DNA of 64,000 nucleotides from Vibrio sinaloensis (GTDB taxonomy: Bacteria; Pseudomonadota; Gammaproteobacteria; Enterobacterales; Vibrionaceae), in NCBI RefSeq assembly GCF_023195835.1, contig NZ_CP096200.1:434001-498000 (forward strand). The letters run 5' to 3'. The position numbers and the translations under genes were made by a program. Position 1 is the first letter of the stretch. The number at the start of each line of letters is the position of its first letter. Of the stretch, positions 46,887-56,142 are shown piece by piece. The notes under the pieces were generated by a model. That model saw only the letters and a list, made by a program, of their open reading frames with translations, made no database searches and was not told where the DNA came from.

Positions 46887-46994
46887 ATTGTCCTCTCTTA
46901 ATTCAATGTCTGGCTGATCACATTTTGTTAACAACTGGCATGCATCACCATTAAAACAATTTAGACTAATTGCTCCAACACAAGGAGACACAAC

Positions 46995-47435
46995 ATGGAC
47001 GATTTACTTGCCGATTACCCGGTGATCACTGAGATTCCCGTTGCCTGGGGAGAGATGGACGCGCTACAACACGTCAATAACGTCGTTTATTTCCGCTATT
47101 TTGAGACCGCTCGTCTCGACTACTTCAAGCAGATCGATTTACTGGTCAACCTTAAAGAAAGCCAAATTGGCCCTGTACTCGGCCATACTGAGTGTAAATA
47201 CATCAGACCGGTGACGTTTCCAGACACCTTGTTGATCGGCTCGCGAGTGGTGGACTTGCAACAAGATCGCTTCACCATGGAGTACCAAATTGTCAGCAAG
47301 CGCCAAGGTAAAGTGACCACCCAAGGGCGAGCGACCTGTGTGATGTTTGATTTCAAAAACAACAGCAAAGCCGACCTCCCCGATAGCGTTAGGCAAGCCA
47401 TTGCGGATGCTGAAGAAAGGCGCAACAACGTATAG
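46995..47435 (+). CDS. Acyl-CoA thioesterase, 4HBT hot-dog fold
   Basis: Cytoplasmic enzyme of 146 residues that hydrolyses acyl-CoA thioesters. The catalytic motif WGEMDALQHVNNVVYFRYFE carries the conserved Asp. Length is normal for YbgC/FadM-like enzymes. Acyl specificity unknown. AGGAGA precedes ATG. Confidence 0.88.
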   Translation: MDDLLADYPVITEIPVAWGEMDALQHVNNVVYFRYFETARLDYFKQIDLLVNLKESQIGPVLGHTECKYIRPVTFPDTLLIGSRVVDLQQDRFTMEYQIVSKRQGKVTTQGRATCVMFDFKNNSKADLPDSVRQAIADAEERRNNV

Positions 47436-47508
47436 AGAATAGGTGTCACTGTCGATTTAACTTGGTATATACTGCGCCCATTGTTAAACCCATGACTTTA
47501 CGCTTAAC

Positions 47509-48213
47509 ATGAACAAAAGTTTACTGACTAATCTTATTGCCTTGGCCCTGCTTGCTGGTGGCTATCAAGCCGACAATCAAATTGCTTTCTATGCGGGTCT
47601 GTTTGCTTTTTCTGGTGCAATCACTAACTGGCTTGCCATCCATATGCTGTTTGAAAAGGTGCCCGGATTGTATGGCTCAGGCGTCATTCCGGCCCGTTTT
47701 GAGCAGTTTAAGACCGCAATTAAAACCTTGATGATGGAGCAATTTTTTACCCAAGCGAACATCGATAAGTTTTTAAGCAGTGAAATGGCAGGCGGCGCGA
47801 CACTAAACTTAGAACCCGTTCTGGAAAAAGTAGACTTTAACCCTACTTTCGATTCACTGGTCGAGGTGATCGCTAACTCTTCTTTCGGTGGGATGCTGGC
47901 CATGTTTGGTGGTACAGAAGCCCTGCAACCACTCAAACAACCGTTTGTGGAAAAGATGCAAGAGTCGATTGTCGAGATTAGCCAAAGCGACGCGGTCAAA
48001 CAGGCGCTAAAAGAGCAGTTTGAAGCCCCCGCTATGATGGAAGAGATTCAGGTCAACATCGAGAACATTATCGATCAGCGTTTGCGCGAATTGACGCCAA
48101 AATTGGTGAAAGAGATGGTGCAGAAGATGATCAAAGAGCACTTAGGCTGGTTGGTTGTCTGGGGCGGCGTGTTTGGTGGCCTTATTGGTGTCGTGTCTTC
48201 ATTCGTTGCCTAG
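47509..48213 (+). CDS. DUF445 membrane protein
   Basis: Protein of 234 residues with membrane segments at both ends (about 4-45 and 208-230) and a helical middle. AFSGAITNWLAIHMLFEKVPGLYGSGVIPARF is the DUF445 signature region (shown at 33-64; split here by function). Function unknown. Confidence 0.82.
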   Translation: MNKSLLTNLIALALLAGGYQADNQIAFYAGLFAFSGAITNWLAIHMLFEKVPGLYGSGVIPARFEQFKTAIKTLMMEQFFTQANIDKFLSSEMAGGATLNLEPVLEKVDFNPTFDSLVEVIANSSFGGMLAMFGGTEALQPLKQPFVEKMQESIVEISQSDAVKQALKEQFEAPAMMEEIQVNIENIIDQRLRELTPKLVKEMVQKMIKEHLGWLVVWGGVFGGLIGVVSSFVA

Positions 48214-48224
48214 TCCACCCATTT

Positions 48225-48252
48225 ACAAGGGAAGCACAACGGCTTCCCTTGT
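48225..48252 (+). terminator. Hairpin after the DUF445 gene
   Basis: ACAAGGGAAGC / GCTTCCCTTGT, an 11-bp perfect stem 12 bp after the stop. The following sequence is only weakly T-rich. Confidence 0.55.
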
Positions 48253-48270
48253 TGGTTAAGCTAGACATCT

Positions 48271-48747
48271 CTAGAGTTTAGCAATCAAGTCTGCATTCAC
48301 ACCAAAACTGGTCTTGTGCTCCTCAATCACCACCTCACTTCGAGTCTGAATAACGCCAGGCAGAGTGCCAAGTTTTGCCGACATAAAATGCTGATAAGCT
48401 TTCATGTCCTTAACTCGAACTTTGATCATGGTGTCAAAATCACCAGACAGTGAATAACACTCTTCAATCTCCGGCATATCCGCCACCGCTTCAGCAAACT
48501 TCTCAAAAATTGAAAAGCTGGTTTGATCAAGACGAATATGAATGAAAACTTGTACGTCCAAGCCCAATTTTTCAGGATTGAGCTCCGCGTGATAACCCGA
48601 AATATAACCTTCTTTTTCAAGACGTTTGACTCGGTCTGAGCACGGAGAGGTGGTCAAATTGACCTGTTTGGCGAGCTCAACAATCGGTAAACGCCCTTTA
48701 AGATTGAGCGCGCGAAGGATCTCTTTGTCGATACGATCTAAAGTCAT
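48271..48747 (-). CDS. Lrp/AsnC-family transcriptional regulator
   Basis: Amino-acid-responsive regulator of 158 residues: N-terminal helix-turn-helix (LDRIDKEILRALNLKGR, ELAKQVNLTTSPCSDRVKRL) and C-terminal RAM ligand domain. Not identical in style to global Lrp, so probably a local regulator. It lies near the put genes, but about 0.5 kb from putP with another gene between, so a role there is only a guess. Confidence 0.88.
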   Translation of the reverse strand: MTLDRIDKEILRALNLKGRLPIVELAKQVNLTTSPCSDRVKRLEKEGYISGYHAELNPEKLGLDVQVFIHIRLDQTSFSIFEKFAEAVADMPEIEECYSLSGDFDTMIKVRVKDMKAYQHFMSAKLGTLPGVIQTRSEVVIEEHKTSFGVNADLIAKL

Positions 48748-48846
48748 GAATAGCCCAAATGCTAGCCTAACGAATTGGGCTCTATTCTAGAGGAAAAGCG
48801 GTAACAGTGAAGAGTGGTGGCGACAGATAACCACCAAGATGTGAGC

Positions 48847-49080
48847 TTATGCGATTTTTGCGTCAGTGAACGCGTTGCTCACTGGAGTCACTTCGGTTTG
48901 GCTGTTGCACACACGACAAAATGCCTGCTTTTCCATTTTCACGTAGTGATCGCCTTGGAATAGTGTTGAGAAGAAACAAGCCATGCTCTTCATCACCGAA
49001 TCATGTTCAACTTCGCAGCGTTTCATCACGACTTTATGGTGCGTTGTTTTATTACAACAATGGCAGTGCATTTGTGGCAT
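48847..49080 (-). CDS. Small cysteine-rich (zinc-ribbon-like) protein
   Basis: Protein of 77 residues from ATG 49080 (AGGAGA upstream), preferred to 49122. CHCC near the start and CRVC near residue 55 form two CxxC pairs, so a zinc ribbon is likely. The hydrophobic middle (SMACFFSTLFQGDHYV) is unusual. Function unknown. Confidence 0.65.
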   Translation of the reverse strand: MPQMHCHCCNKTTHHKVVMKRCEVEHDSVMKSMACFFSTLFQGDHYVKMEKQAFCRVCNSQTEVTPVSNAFTDAKIA

Positions 49081-49205
49081 GTTCGTCTCTCCTTTTACTC
49101 TCGTTACTGATAGTCGACACATTGTGGAAGAGAGAGTTCACTAAATTCAAACAATAGTTTAGAAAACGTGAGATATGTTCAAAAAATGGGCGTTATAAAC
49201 GAGAA

Positions 49206-49226
49206 AAGCCCCGAAAGTCGGGGCTT
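49206..49226 (-). terminator. Terminator of putP
   Basis: Minus-strand AAGCCCCGA-CTT-TCGGGGCTT followed by TTCTC, about 22 bp past the putP stop. Confidence 0.85.
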
Positions 49227-49247
49227 CATTAGCGAAATGGCGTCGAT

Positions 49248-50735
49248 CTAGTCAAGTTCTGCCAATTGCTTCTTAAAGGTAGCATGCTGAGATTTCACGC
49301 TCTGCTCTGGTTCACCTGTCAGCAGACTCACCACAATAATGCTCAAGGTTGAGAAGATGATTCCTGGAACAATCTCGTAAACATCGAACCATCCGCCTGA
49401 TAGTTGCTTCCAAACCACGATGGTAATACCACCGACCACAATACCAACAAGGGCACCATTACGGTTCATGCGTTCCCAGTACAGGCTAAGCACCAAGGCA
49501 GGACCAAATGCGGCACCGAAACCAGCCCACGCGTAAGAAACCAGACCCAGAACAGAACTGTCTGGTGTCATTGCTAGCACCAAGGCCACAACCGAGATAC
49601 CAATCACAGCGATACGGCCAACAAGAACGATTTCTTCCGACGTCGCGTCTTTCTTAAACACTTGCTTGTAAAAGTCTTCGGCCAGTGCTGAAGACGACAC
49701 CAACAACTGTGAGTCAGCAGTACTCATAACCGCAGCTAAGATAGCAGCAAGCAAAATACCTGCGATCACAGGGTGGAACAGTGAGTTAACCAATAGCATG
49801 AAGATTTTTTCGCCATCGTCGACCGTCACACCTGAGTTGGTCACGTAAACCAGACCCACCAGGCCAACCAGCATCGCACCTAGCATAGAGAGTGCAGTCC
49901 AGATAACCGCGATGCGACGTGCTGTCGTCAAATCTCTGTTCGAACGAGACGCTTTGAAACGAGCTAAGATATGCGGCTGACCAAAGTAACCTAAACCCCA
50001 TGCCACAAGTGAGATAATGCCGATCGCCGACAATGGTTCACCTTTAGAGTCTTGCCATAAGGTTAACAATTCAGGGTTAATATTCGCTAGGTCGCTGCTA
50101 AGCTGGCCAAACCCGCCTTCTAATGCCGCAATAGGCACAATCAGCAGAGCGGCTGCCATTAGCAGACCTTGCACCAGGTCGGTCCAGGATACTGCAAGGA
50201 AGCCACCAAACAGGGTGTATGAAACCACACAGACTGTGCCGATGATTACCGCGGTGGTGTAATCCAAACCGAATACGGTTTCAAACAGTTTACCGCCAGC
50301 CACTAGACCCGAACTGGTATAGAAAAGGAAGAAAAGAAGAATGAAGAAAGCAGAAATAACCTGAATCATCTTCGAGTCATCGTTGAAACGGCGTGATAGG
50401 AACTCTGGCAAGGTCAGCGCGTCAGTGGTGATACTGTAAGTACGCAGACGCTTTGCATTGATGAGCCAGTTGAGCCAGGTTCCCGCGAGTAAGCCACCCG
50501 CTAGCCAGAATGCTTCAATACCAGCCGCATAGGCGTAACCGGGTAAGCCAAGTAGCAACCAGCCACTCATATCTGAGGCACCCGCAGAAAGTGCTGCAGG
50601 CCAAGGTCCAAGTGAGCGACCGCCAAGAAAATAATCGCTTGAGCTTTTCGTTCGTTGATATGCGTAAACGCCGATTGCGAGCATCATGATCAGATACGCA
50701 ATAAACGTGGTCGTAATAGCAAAGCTATTTTCCAT
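49248..50735 (-). CDS. putP: Sodium/proline symporter PutP
   Basis: Imports proline with Na+; 495 residues, 12-13 helices of the SSS family. It opens SFAITTTFIAYLIMMLAIGVYA, with RTKSSSDYFLGGRSLGPW and SAGASDMSGWLLLGLPG around the sodium/proline site. Downstream of putA in the same direction. Confidence 0.95.
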   Translation of the reverse strand: MENSFAITTTFIAYLIMMLAIGVYAYQRTKSSSDYFLGGRSLGPWPAALSAGASDMSGWLLLGLPGYAYAAGIEAFWLAGGLLAGTWLNWLINAKRLRTYSITTDALTLPEFLSRRFNDDSKMIQVISAFFILLFFLFYTSSGLVAGGKLFETVFGLDYTTAVIIGTVCVVSYTLFGGFLAVSWTDLVQGLLMAAALLIVPIAALEGGFGQLSSDLANINPELLTLWQDSKGEPLSAIGIISLVAWGLGYFGQPHILARFKASRSNRDLTTARRIAVIWTALSMLGAMLVGLVGLVYVTNSGVTVDDGEKIFMLLVNSLFHPVIAGILLAAILAAVMSTADSQLLVSSSALAEDFYKQVFKKDATSEEIVLVGRIAVIGISVVALVLAMTPDSSVLGLVSYAWAGFGAAFGPALVLSLYWERMNRNGALVGIVVGGITIVVWKQLSGGWFDVYEIVPGIIFSTLSIIVVSLLTGEPEQSVKSQHATFKKQLAELD

Positions 50736-50806
50736 GTGATTTGTCCTCTCTAATAATATCGCCTTCCATGATTGCCCTCTTTACCAGAGGGCAGGCCAAA
50801 GAAGAG

Positions 50807-51505
50807 TTAGTGGGTTTCGTTACCAAGCTCAAGCAAGGTCGCGTTACCACCCACTGCTGTTATATTTATTGTGCGGGTACGCTCTGTAATAAAACGGAGC
50901 GCTAAGTGAGGATCGTGGGCAACAGGAATGTTGACCAGATCCGTTTCGGACGTCAGGCTAACGATCGCGCCTGAGCGTTTCGCCAATTGTCGGTTGAGGG
51001 TTTTCTCAACCTGCTCATTACCAACGTATCCAATACTGCGTACATCCGACTCGAGCAACTGATGATAAGCATCAAGTGCAACGAACTGTACTAAATGGGT
51101 TGGCAGTGAAGACTGCAAAAATGCCGTCTCAAGCGCTTGACTTAACTCGGCATCATCACTGCATAAGATCACGGTGTTTCCTGCGATCAAAGCGGCAGTC
51201 ATCTGCGCGACCACGGCTTGCTTAGCCGACGTTTGCTCATCATCTTGGATGACAAGCGCTACACCACGCCCTGCGGTGTAGAGTTCGTTGGTTTCTCCAG
51301 TAGGCCCAACCAATTGATGCGTTTCCGCCAGCAACGCCGACGCTTGCTCAATGTGATAAGACACCACCGAGGCCAACTCAGGCTGAACCTGTTGTAGAGC
51401 CTGTTTAAAAGCGAGCAAACACTCACTTTTTGAATCAAAATCGGTCAGATTCCAGTTTTCCCAAGCTGAAAAAGCATCAGCAAAACGAGTGACTTGATGA
51501 ACCAT
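50807..51505 (-). CDS. Detached PutA C-terminal (ALDH-superfamily) domain protein
   Basis: Protein of 232 residues that resembles the C-terminal domain of long PutA enzymes (E. coli type), ending TRTINITAVGGNATLLELGN. It has a Rossmann-like aldehyde-dehydrogenase fold segment (VVAQMTAALIAGNTVILC) but no catalytic Cys or Glu. PutA here lacks this domain. Lying 22 bp after putA, it probably supplies the missing domain as a separate chain, which in long PutAs seals the substrate channel. Database labels as a dehydrogenase would be misleading. Confidence 0.8.
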   Translation of the reverse strand: MVHQVTRFADAFSAWENWNLTDFDSKSECLLAFKQALQQVQPELASVVSYHIEQASALLAETHQLVGPTGETNELYTAGRGVALVIQDDEQTSAKQAVVAQMTAALIAGNTVILCSDDAELSQALETAFLQSSLPTHLVQFVALDAYHQLLESDVRSIGYVGNEQVEKTLNRQLAKRSGAIVSLTSETDLVNIPVAHDPHLALRFITERTRTINITAVGGNATLLELGNETH

Positions 51506-51527
51506 GATTATTTCTCCTCGCCTTTAA

Positions 51528-54500
51528 TTAAGAAAACTGAGTTTGAGTGAAGCGGTATAGGTAATGAGGACCACCCGCTTTAGGCCCAGTGCCTGAAAGC
51601 CCTTGACCGCCAAATGGCTGAACACCCACAACCGCACCCACTTGATCACGATTGATGTAGCAGTTACCGACTCGGGCGTGTTTTTCAATCCAGCGGTAGG
51701 TGGTTTCATTTCGGCTATGAATGCCCATCGTCAAGCCAAATCCGGTTTGGTTGATTTGCTCGACCACTTGATTGAGCTCACTGGCTTTAAAACGCACTAT
51801 GTGCAGAATCGGACCAAACTGCTCCTCTTTGAGCACTGAGATGTCACGAATTTCAAACGCCGTTGGCGCAACAAAATCACCGTACTCATGCTCTTGCGAC
51901 AAAGCTAGCTGAGCGACTTTTTTCTCACTGGCACTCATCTGTTCGATATGAGCCATGAGTTTGTTTTTCGCATTCGCATCGATAACTGGCCCCACATCGG
52001 TTGAGTGCAAGTAAGGTTTGCCGACACTTAACTCCTGCATCGCGCCTTGAATCAATGCAACGATTCGGTCTGCAATATCTTGTTGGACATACAACACGCG
52101 CAAGGCACTACAACGTTGACCCGCAGAGGCAAACGCTGAGCGAATCACATCACGAACGACTTGCTCTGGCAGTGCAGTACTGTCGACGATCATCGCATTC
52201 TGCCCACCCGTTTCGGCAATAAACGGTACCGGCGCTGCGTCGCGCTCAGCCAAAGTTTGATTGATGCGCTGCGCCGTCGCTGTGGAGCCGGTAAACGCCA
52301 CGCCCGCAATGGCAGGGTGTGACGTCAAGGCCGAGCCAATTTCGGCGCCGCGACCAGTCAGGAGCTGAATCGTGCCCGCAGGGAAGCCTGCATCTTGCAT
52401 CAACTCAACAGCTCGAGCCGCAATTAAACTGGTTTGTTCAGCAGGTTTAGCGACCACGGTATTGCCCGCCACCAACGCCGCGGTGACTTGACCGAGGAAA
52501 ATCGCCAATGGGAAGTTCCAAGGGCTAATACAAACGAACACACCACGACCTTGGCGCACCACTGTGCGGTTTTGACCGTCAAAACCCTTTAGCGCCAACT
52601 CACCCAGTGCGTCGACTTGCTTGGCGTAGTAACGACAGAAATCGACCGCCTCTCTTACTTCGTCAATGCTGTCGTGAATGGTTTTACCCGCCTCTTGGTG
52701 ACACAAGGCCACCAACTCGGCTAAGTGCTCTTCAAGTAAGTCAGCGAGCGTCTCGAGTTTCTCTGCGCGCTCTGCTTTTGCTGTGGCTTGCCAAGCTGGG
52801 AAAGCGTGCGCTGCCCCTTCTATCGCAGCGGAAACATGATCAAGGTTAGCGAAAGCCACCTTGCCAACTTCTATACGTCGGTCGAATGGTGCCGTTACGA
52901 TTTCAACGTTGGTCGATTCCTTGATCATGCTTTCGGCGAGTGCTTCGCCGTTAATCACAGGTCCAGCTTGCCATTGTTGGTTTAGGAAGCTTTCCACCTC
53001 ATGTTCAAAAGGTTTTGCTTCGCTTTCAACATCGACATTCACGCCCAGTGAGTTTTTGCGCTCCGGGAAAATCTCAGTCGGCAGTGGGATGCTAGCGTTA
53101 TTGAGGGTATCGAATGCCAGTAGCATATCCACCGGATGCTGAGTCAAACTCTCGATAGGACAACGAGCGTCAACCAATCGGTGCACAAAAGAACTATTCG
53201 CGCCATTCTCAAGAAGTCGTCGAACCAGATATGGCAGTAAATCTTTATGGCTACCTACCGGCGCATAAATGCGAACAGACTGTTTGTAGGCGCTCATGGC
53301 GTGATTGTACAGCGAGTCACCCATGCCATGTAAACGTTGGAATTCAAAATCTTTATGGCTCGCCATGACGGCAATTGATGTAACAGTTTGCGCATTGTGG
53401 CTAGCAAATTGTGGGTAAATGTTGCCACGTACATGCTCACTAAGAAGGAAACGTGCGCAGGCCAAATACGCTACATCCGTCGCTTCTTTACGCGTGTAGA
53501 CTGGATAGTTCGCATAGCCCGCTTGTTGTGACCACTTGATCTCGCTGTCCCAGTACGCACCTTTAACAAGACGCAGTGGGATCAGGTCACCTTGCTCTTT
53601 GGCCAAAGCGTTTAGCCAAACAAGGACAGGAAGCGCACGCTTCGAGTAAGCCTGAATCACAAGACCGAATTTACCCCAGCCTTGCACCAGTTCGCTGCGA
53701 TACACCTTTTCAAACAGCTTTAACGACAGCTCTAGACGGTCAGCTTCCTCGGCATCAATGGTAATCGCGACATCAAGCTCTACTGCTCGACGCAACAACT
53801 GTTGCAGGGTGTCGTAAAGCTCAGTCATCACCCGCGCTTCATTCGCGACCTCATAACGCGGATGCAGTGCAGACAACTTAATCGACACAGACGGATCAGG
53901 GCTGGTTTCAAGACCATAGGTATCACGACCCACCGCTTCGATCGCCATTAGGTAATCTTTGAAATATTTGTTCGCATCGGCTGTGGTCAGTGCCGCTTCA
54001 CCTAGCATATCGTATGAGTAGGTAAAGCCTTTATCACGCATGCTTTTGCCATTTTTCTGCGCTTCAGCGATAGTGCGTCCTAACACAAACTGGTGTCCCA
54101 TCACTTTCATCGCTTGATGCATCGCTTTACGAATAACCGGCTCAGACATTTTGTTCACTAGACGATTCACGGCGCTGACTGGGCTTTGTGTCTCATTTTC
54201 AGACAGTCCAACCACTTTGCCAGTGAGCATCAAACCCCAAGTTGACGCGTTAACAAAAACAGAATCTGAGTTTTTCAGATGTGATTTCCAATCGGCTACC
54301 GTCAATTTGTCGCGAATCAATGCATCGGCAGTCGCGGCATCAGGAATACGCATTAATGCTTCGGCCAGACACATCAACAAAATACCCTCTTGGGTATCTA
54401 GACTGTACTCGAGCAGCAGGGCGTCGATCATCTGAATCGATTTCTTGTCGGCACGAATCGCTTTGATCAGATCGCTGGTCTTCTCGGTAATTTGTTGTTT

Positions 54501-54647
54501 TTCGGCATCCGTTGGCGTCGCCAAAGGCAGCAATTGGTTTAGCCATTGCGACTCATCCACCATGTATAGTGGTGAGATCAATGACCAAAGCTTGCTAAGC
54601 GGCTGCTCAACAAACTCAGCATTTAACACATCAGTTGCTGTAAACAT
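51528..54647 (-). CDS. putA: Bifunctional proline dehydrogenase / P5C dehydrogenase PutA
   Basis: Oxidises proline to glutamate; 1039 residues. Domains: helical N-terminus, FAD proline dehydrogenase barrel (about 130-480; IPLRLVKGAYWDSEIKWSQ) and NAD aldehyde dehydrogenase (about 550-1035) with Glu in FIAETGGQNAMI and catalytic Cys about residue 846 in SAGQRCSALRV. The N-terminal ribbon-helix-helix DNA-binding domain of E. coli PutA is absent, so it cannot repress its own genes. Shorter than the ~1320-residue E. coli form because the C-terminal domain is separate. Confidence 0.95.
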   Translation of the reverse strand: MFTATDVLNAEFVEQPLSKLWSLISPLYMVDESQWLNQLLPLATPTDAEKQQITEKTSDLIKAIRADKKSIQMIDALLLEYSLDTQEGILLMCLAEALMRIPDAATADALIRDKLTVADWKSHLKNSDSVFVNASTWGLMLTGKVVGLSENETQSPVSAVNRLVNKMSEPVIRKAMHQAMKVMGHQFVLGRTIAEAQKNGKSMRDKGFTYSYDMLGEAALTTADANKYFKDYLMAIEAVGRDTYGLETSPDPSVSIKLSALHPRYEVANEARVMTELYDTLQQLLRRAVELDVAITIDAEEADRLELSLKLFEKVYRSELVQGWGKFGLVIQAYSKRALPVLVWLNALAKEQGDLIPLRLVKGAYWDSEIKWSQQAGYANYPVYTRKEATDVAYLACARFLLSEHVRGNIYPQFASHNAQTVTSIAVMASHKDFEFQRLHGMGDSLYNHAMSAYKQSVRIYAPVGSHKDLLPYLVRRLLENGANSSFVHRLVDARCPIESLTQHPVDMLLAFDTLNNASIPLPTEIFPERKNSLGVNVDVESEAKPFEHEVESFLNQQWQAGPVINGEALAESMIKESTNVEIVTAPFDRRIEVGKVAFANLDHVSAAIEGAAHAFPAWQATAKAERAEKLETLADLLEEHLAELVALCHQEAGKTIHDSIDEVREAVDFCRYYAKQVDALGELALKGFDGQNRTVVRQGRGVFVCISPWNFPLAIFLGQVTAALVAGNTVVAKPAEQTSLIAARAVELMQDAGFPAGTIQLLTGRGAEIGSALTSHPAIAGVAFTGSTATAQRINQTLAERDAAPVPFIAETGGQNAMIVDSTALPEQVVRDVIRSAFASAGQRCSALRVLYVQQDIADRIVALIQGAMQELSVGKPYLHSTDVGPVIDANAKNKLMAHIEQMSASEKKVAQLALSQEHEYGDFVAPTAFEIRDISVLKEEQFGPILHIVRFKASELNQVVEQINQTGFGLTMGIHSRNETTYRWIEKHARVGNCYINRDQVGAVVGVQPFGGQGLSGTGPKAGGPHYLYRFTQTQFS

Positions 54648-54734
54648 GCGTTTTCCTCAATCTCAGACCTGAAATCATTCCAGGTTTCCTACAATGGCGA
54701 GCAGTGTATTTTGAGCTTGAGAAGATTACTTGTC

Positions 54735-54771
54735 AAAAACTCCGAGTTTTTTGCTAAAAACTCTGATTTTT
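54735..54771. promoter_or_regulatory. Tandem direct repeat upstream of putA, candidate PutR/AraC-type sites
   Basis: AAAAACTCCGAGTTTT (54735-54750) and AAAAACTCTGATTTTT (54756-54771) are direct repeats with starts 21 bp apart, two helical turns, the geometry AraC proteins favour. They lie about 90-125 bp before the putA start and beside the AraC-type gene. Binding is inferred. Confidence 0.6.
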
Positions 54772-54834
54772 AACAAAACAAATACAGAGTCACACTCAAA
54801 CGAGCAAAACTTTATAGCGAAAACGTTAGCTTAT

Positions 54835-55650
54835 TTAACCGAATTGTTTCTTGTACTGGGAAGGTGACATGCCCTGAAGACGGGTAAAAGAGTGAGTAAA
54901 GGTGCTTTGCCCTGAGAATCCGGTGAACTCTGCGACCTGACCCAAAGTCAGATTTCCTTGTTCAATTAGCTGCTTTGCCATATCAATGCGCTTGCCAAGT
55001 ACATACTGATGCGGCGTAATGCCCATTTGCTCTTTAAACAGTGAGTGGAATTGGCTTTCACCGAGGAATACGCTGCCCGCCAATTGAGTGACCGAAATTT
55101 TTTGACTCAGATGTTGCTCGATATAGCGGTCGATGGCCTCTAGATCAAAGCGTGACTCTTTGCGCGAAGTTTCGAAGGCCGACATATGACGCTGCATCAG
55201 GGCGACAACCGTATCGTTACATGCTCGGCTAAGTAACAGATCATCAGGATTAGCCTGCATTTCTGCCACCAACATCTGGATCAGTTTTTGAATCTGTCCA
55301 TCGAGCTTGAAGTAGGTATCCTTCTGATTCAGCTCGTTGAGACGTTGCAGCATCAGTGGATCCCCTTGCTGAGGAACAGGCATATTGAGCACCAATATAT
55401 CCGATTGTCCCACCACGCCGCCAAACGCATGCCCAGATCCCGAAGTCACGACGCAGCCTTGCCCAGGGCCAACCAAATTTCCGTGTCCACTGACTTCAAA
55501 CTCTGCTTGTCCCTTTAAACCGATCACCACTTGAGTGTAGTGATGATCATGGCATTCCATGTAAGAAGGCAGCGTGATCAGTTGCGCAGGTCTTGGCGAC
55601 AATTCTTTGGCAGTGGAAGCTTCACTTTGCGTTTTATTGGCACGAGACAT
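54835..55650 (-). CDS. putR: AraC-family regulator of proline catabolism (PutR-like)
   Basis: Transcription activator of 271 residues: N-terminal cupin-like ligand domain (PSYMECHDHHYTQVVIGLKGQ) and C-terminal double helix-turn-helix (about 170-268; ISVTQLAGSVFLGESQFHSLF, GQVAEFTGFSGQSTFTHSF). An AraC-type PutR upstream of putA-putP is described in Vibrio vulnificus; the gene order here matches. Proline is the likely effector. Confidence 0.82.
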   Translation of the reverse strand: MSRANKTQSEASTAKELSPRPAQLITLPSYMECHDHHYTQVVIGLKGQAEFEVSGHGNLVGPGQGCVVTSGSGHAFGGVVGQSDILVLNMPVPQQGDPLMLQRLNELNQKDTYFKLDGQIQKLIQMLVAEMQANPDDLLLSRACNDTVVALMQRHMSAFETSRKESRFDLEAIDRYIEQHLSQKISVTQLAGSVFLGESQFHSLFKEQMGITPHQYVLGKRIDMAKQLIEQGNLTLGQVAEFTGFSGQSTFTHSFTRLQGMSPSQYKKQFG

Positions 55651-56142
55651 AGCGGCTCACAGAAAATTTATTCGTCGGTTTGTGCATGGTATACCAAAAG
55701 TGATGCAACTCGAAATTCATATTGATAAGCTATCAAATAAGTTTCATTGAGCAACTTAACCATAGCTTTTAGCCCCCCTAGATGGTGATTAAAAAACCAC
55801 CAACCAAACCACCGGAAGAATGATCAAGCGCACATAAATTACGGCTCATGTCACTTCTATCCACATTACCCATTCTCGATCAAAAATCTTTGCTTGCATA
55901 TTTCTTGAATGCGCCCAAAATGGAGTATGTATTAGATAGGTTTATCTCGAATTATGATAAGCTTAGGTAACGCTCTCTGAGAGTAGAGTGAAAGAAGTGG
56001 AAGAAATAGACCTTTGCAAGGCATCTGAGCAATGGACTGTCAAAAGTTTGTCTTTTTCCTAATGTAAGTAGCATATTTTGTTGATATGCACTGATTTGAT
56101 TTTTTACATTGGTTGTTTAAACGTTAATTGTTGCAGGGACTT
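55651..56142. other. Gene-free stretch between putR and the first PEGA gene
   Basis: About 490 bp, AT-rich. It must hold the two divergent promoters. I see a short CTCTCTGAGAG stem (about 55974-55984) but no terminator, operator or small-RNA signal that I can support. Confidence 0.5.
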
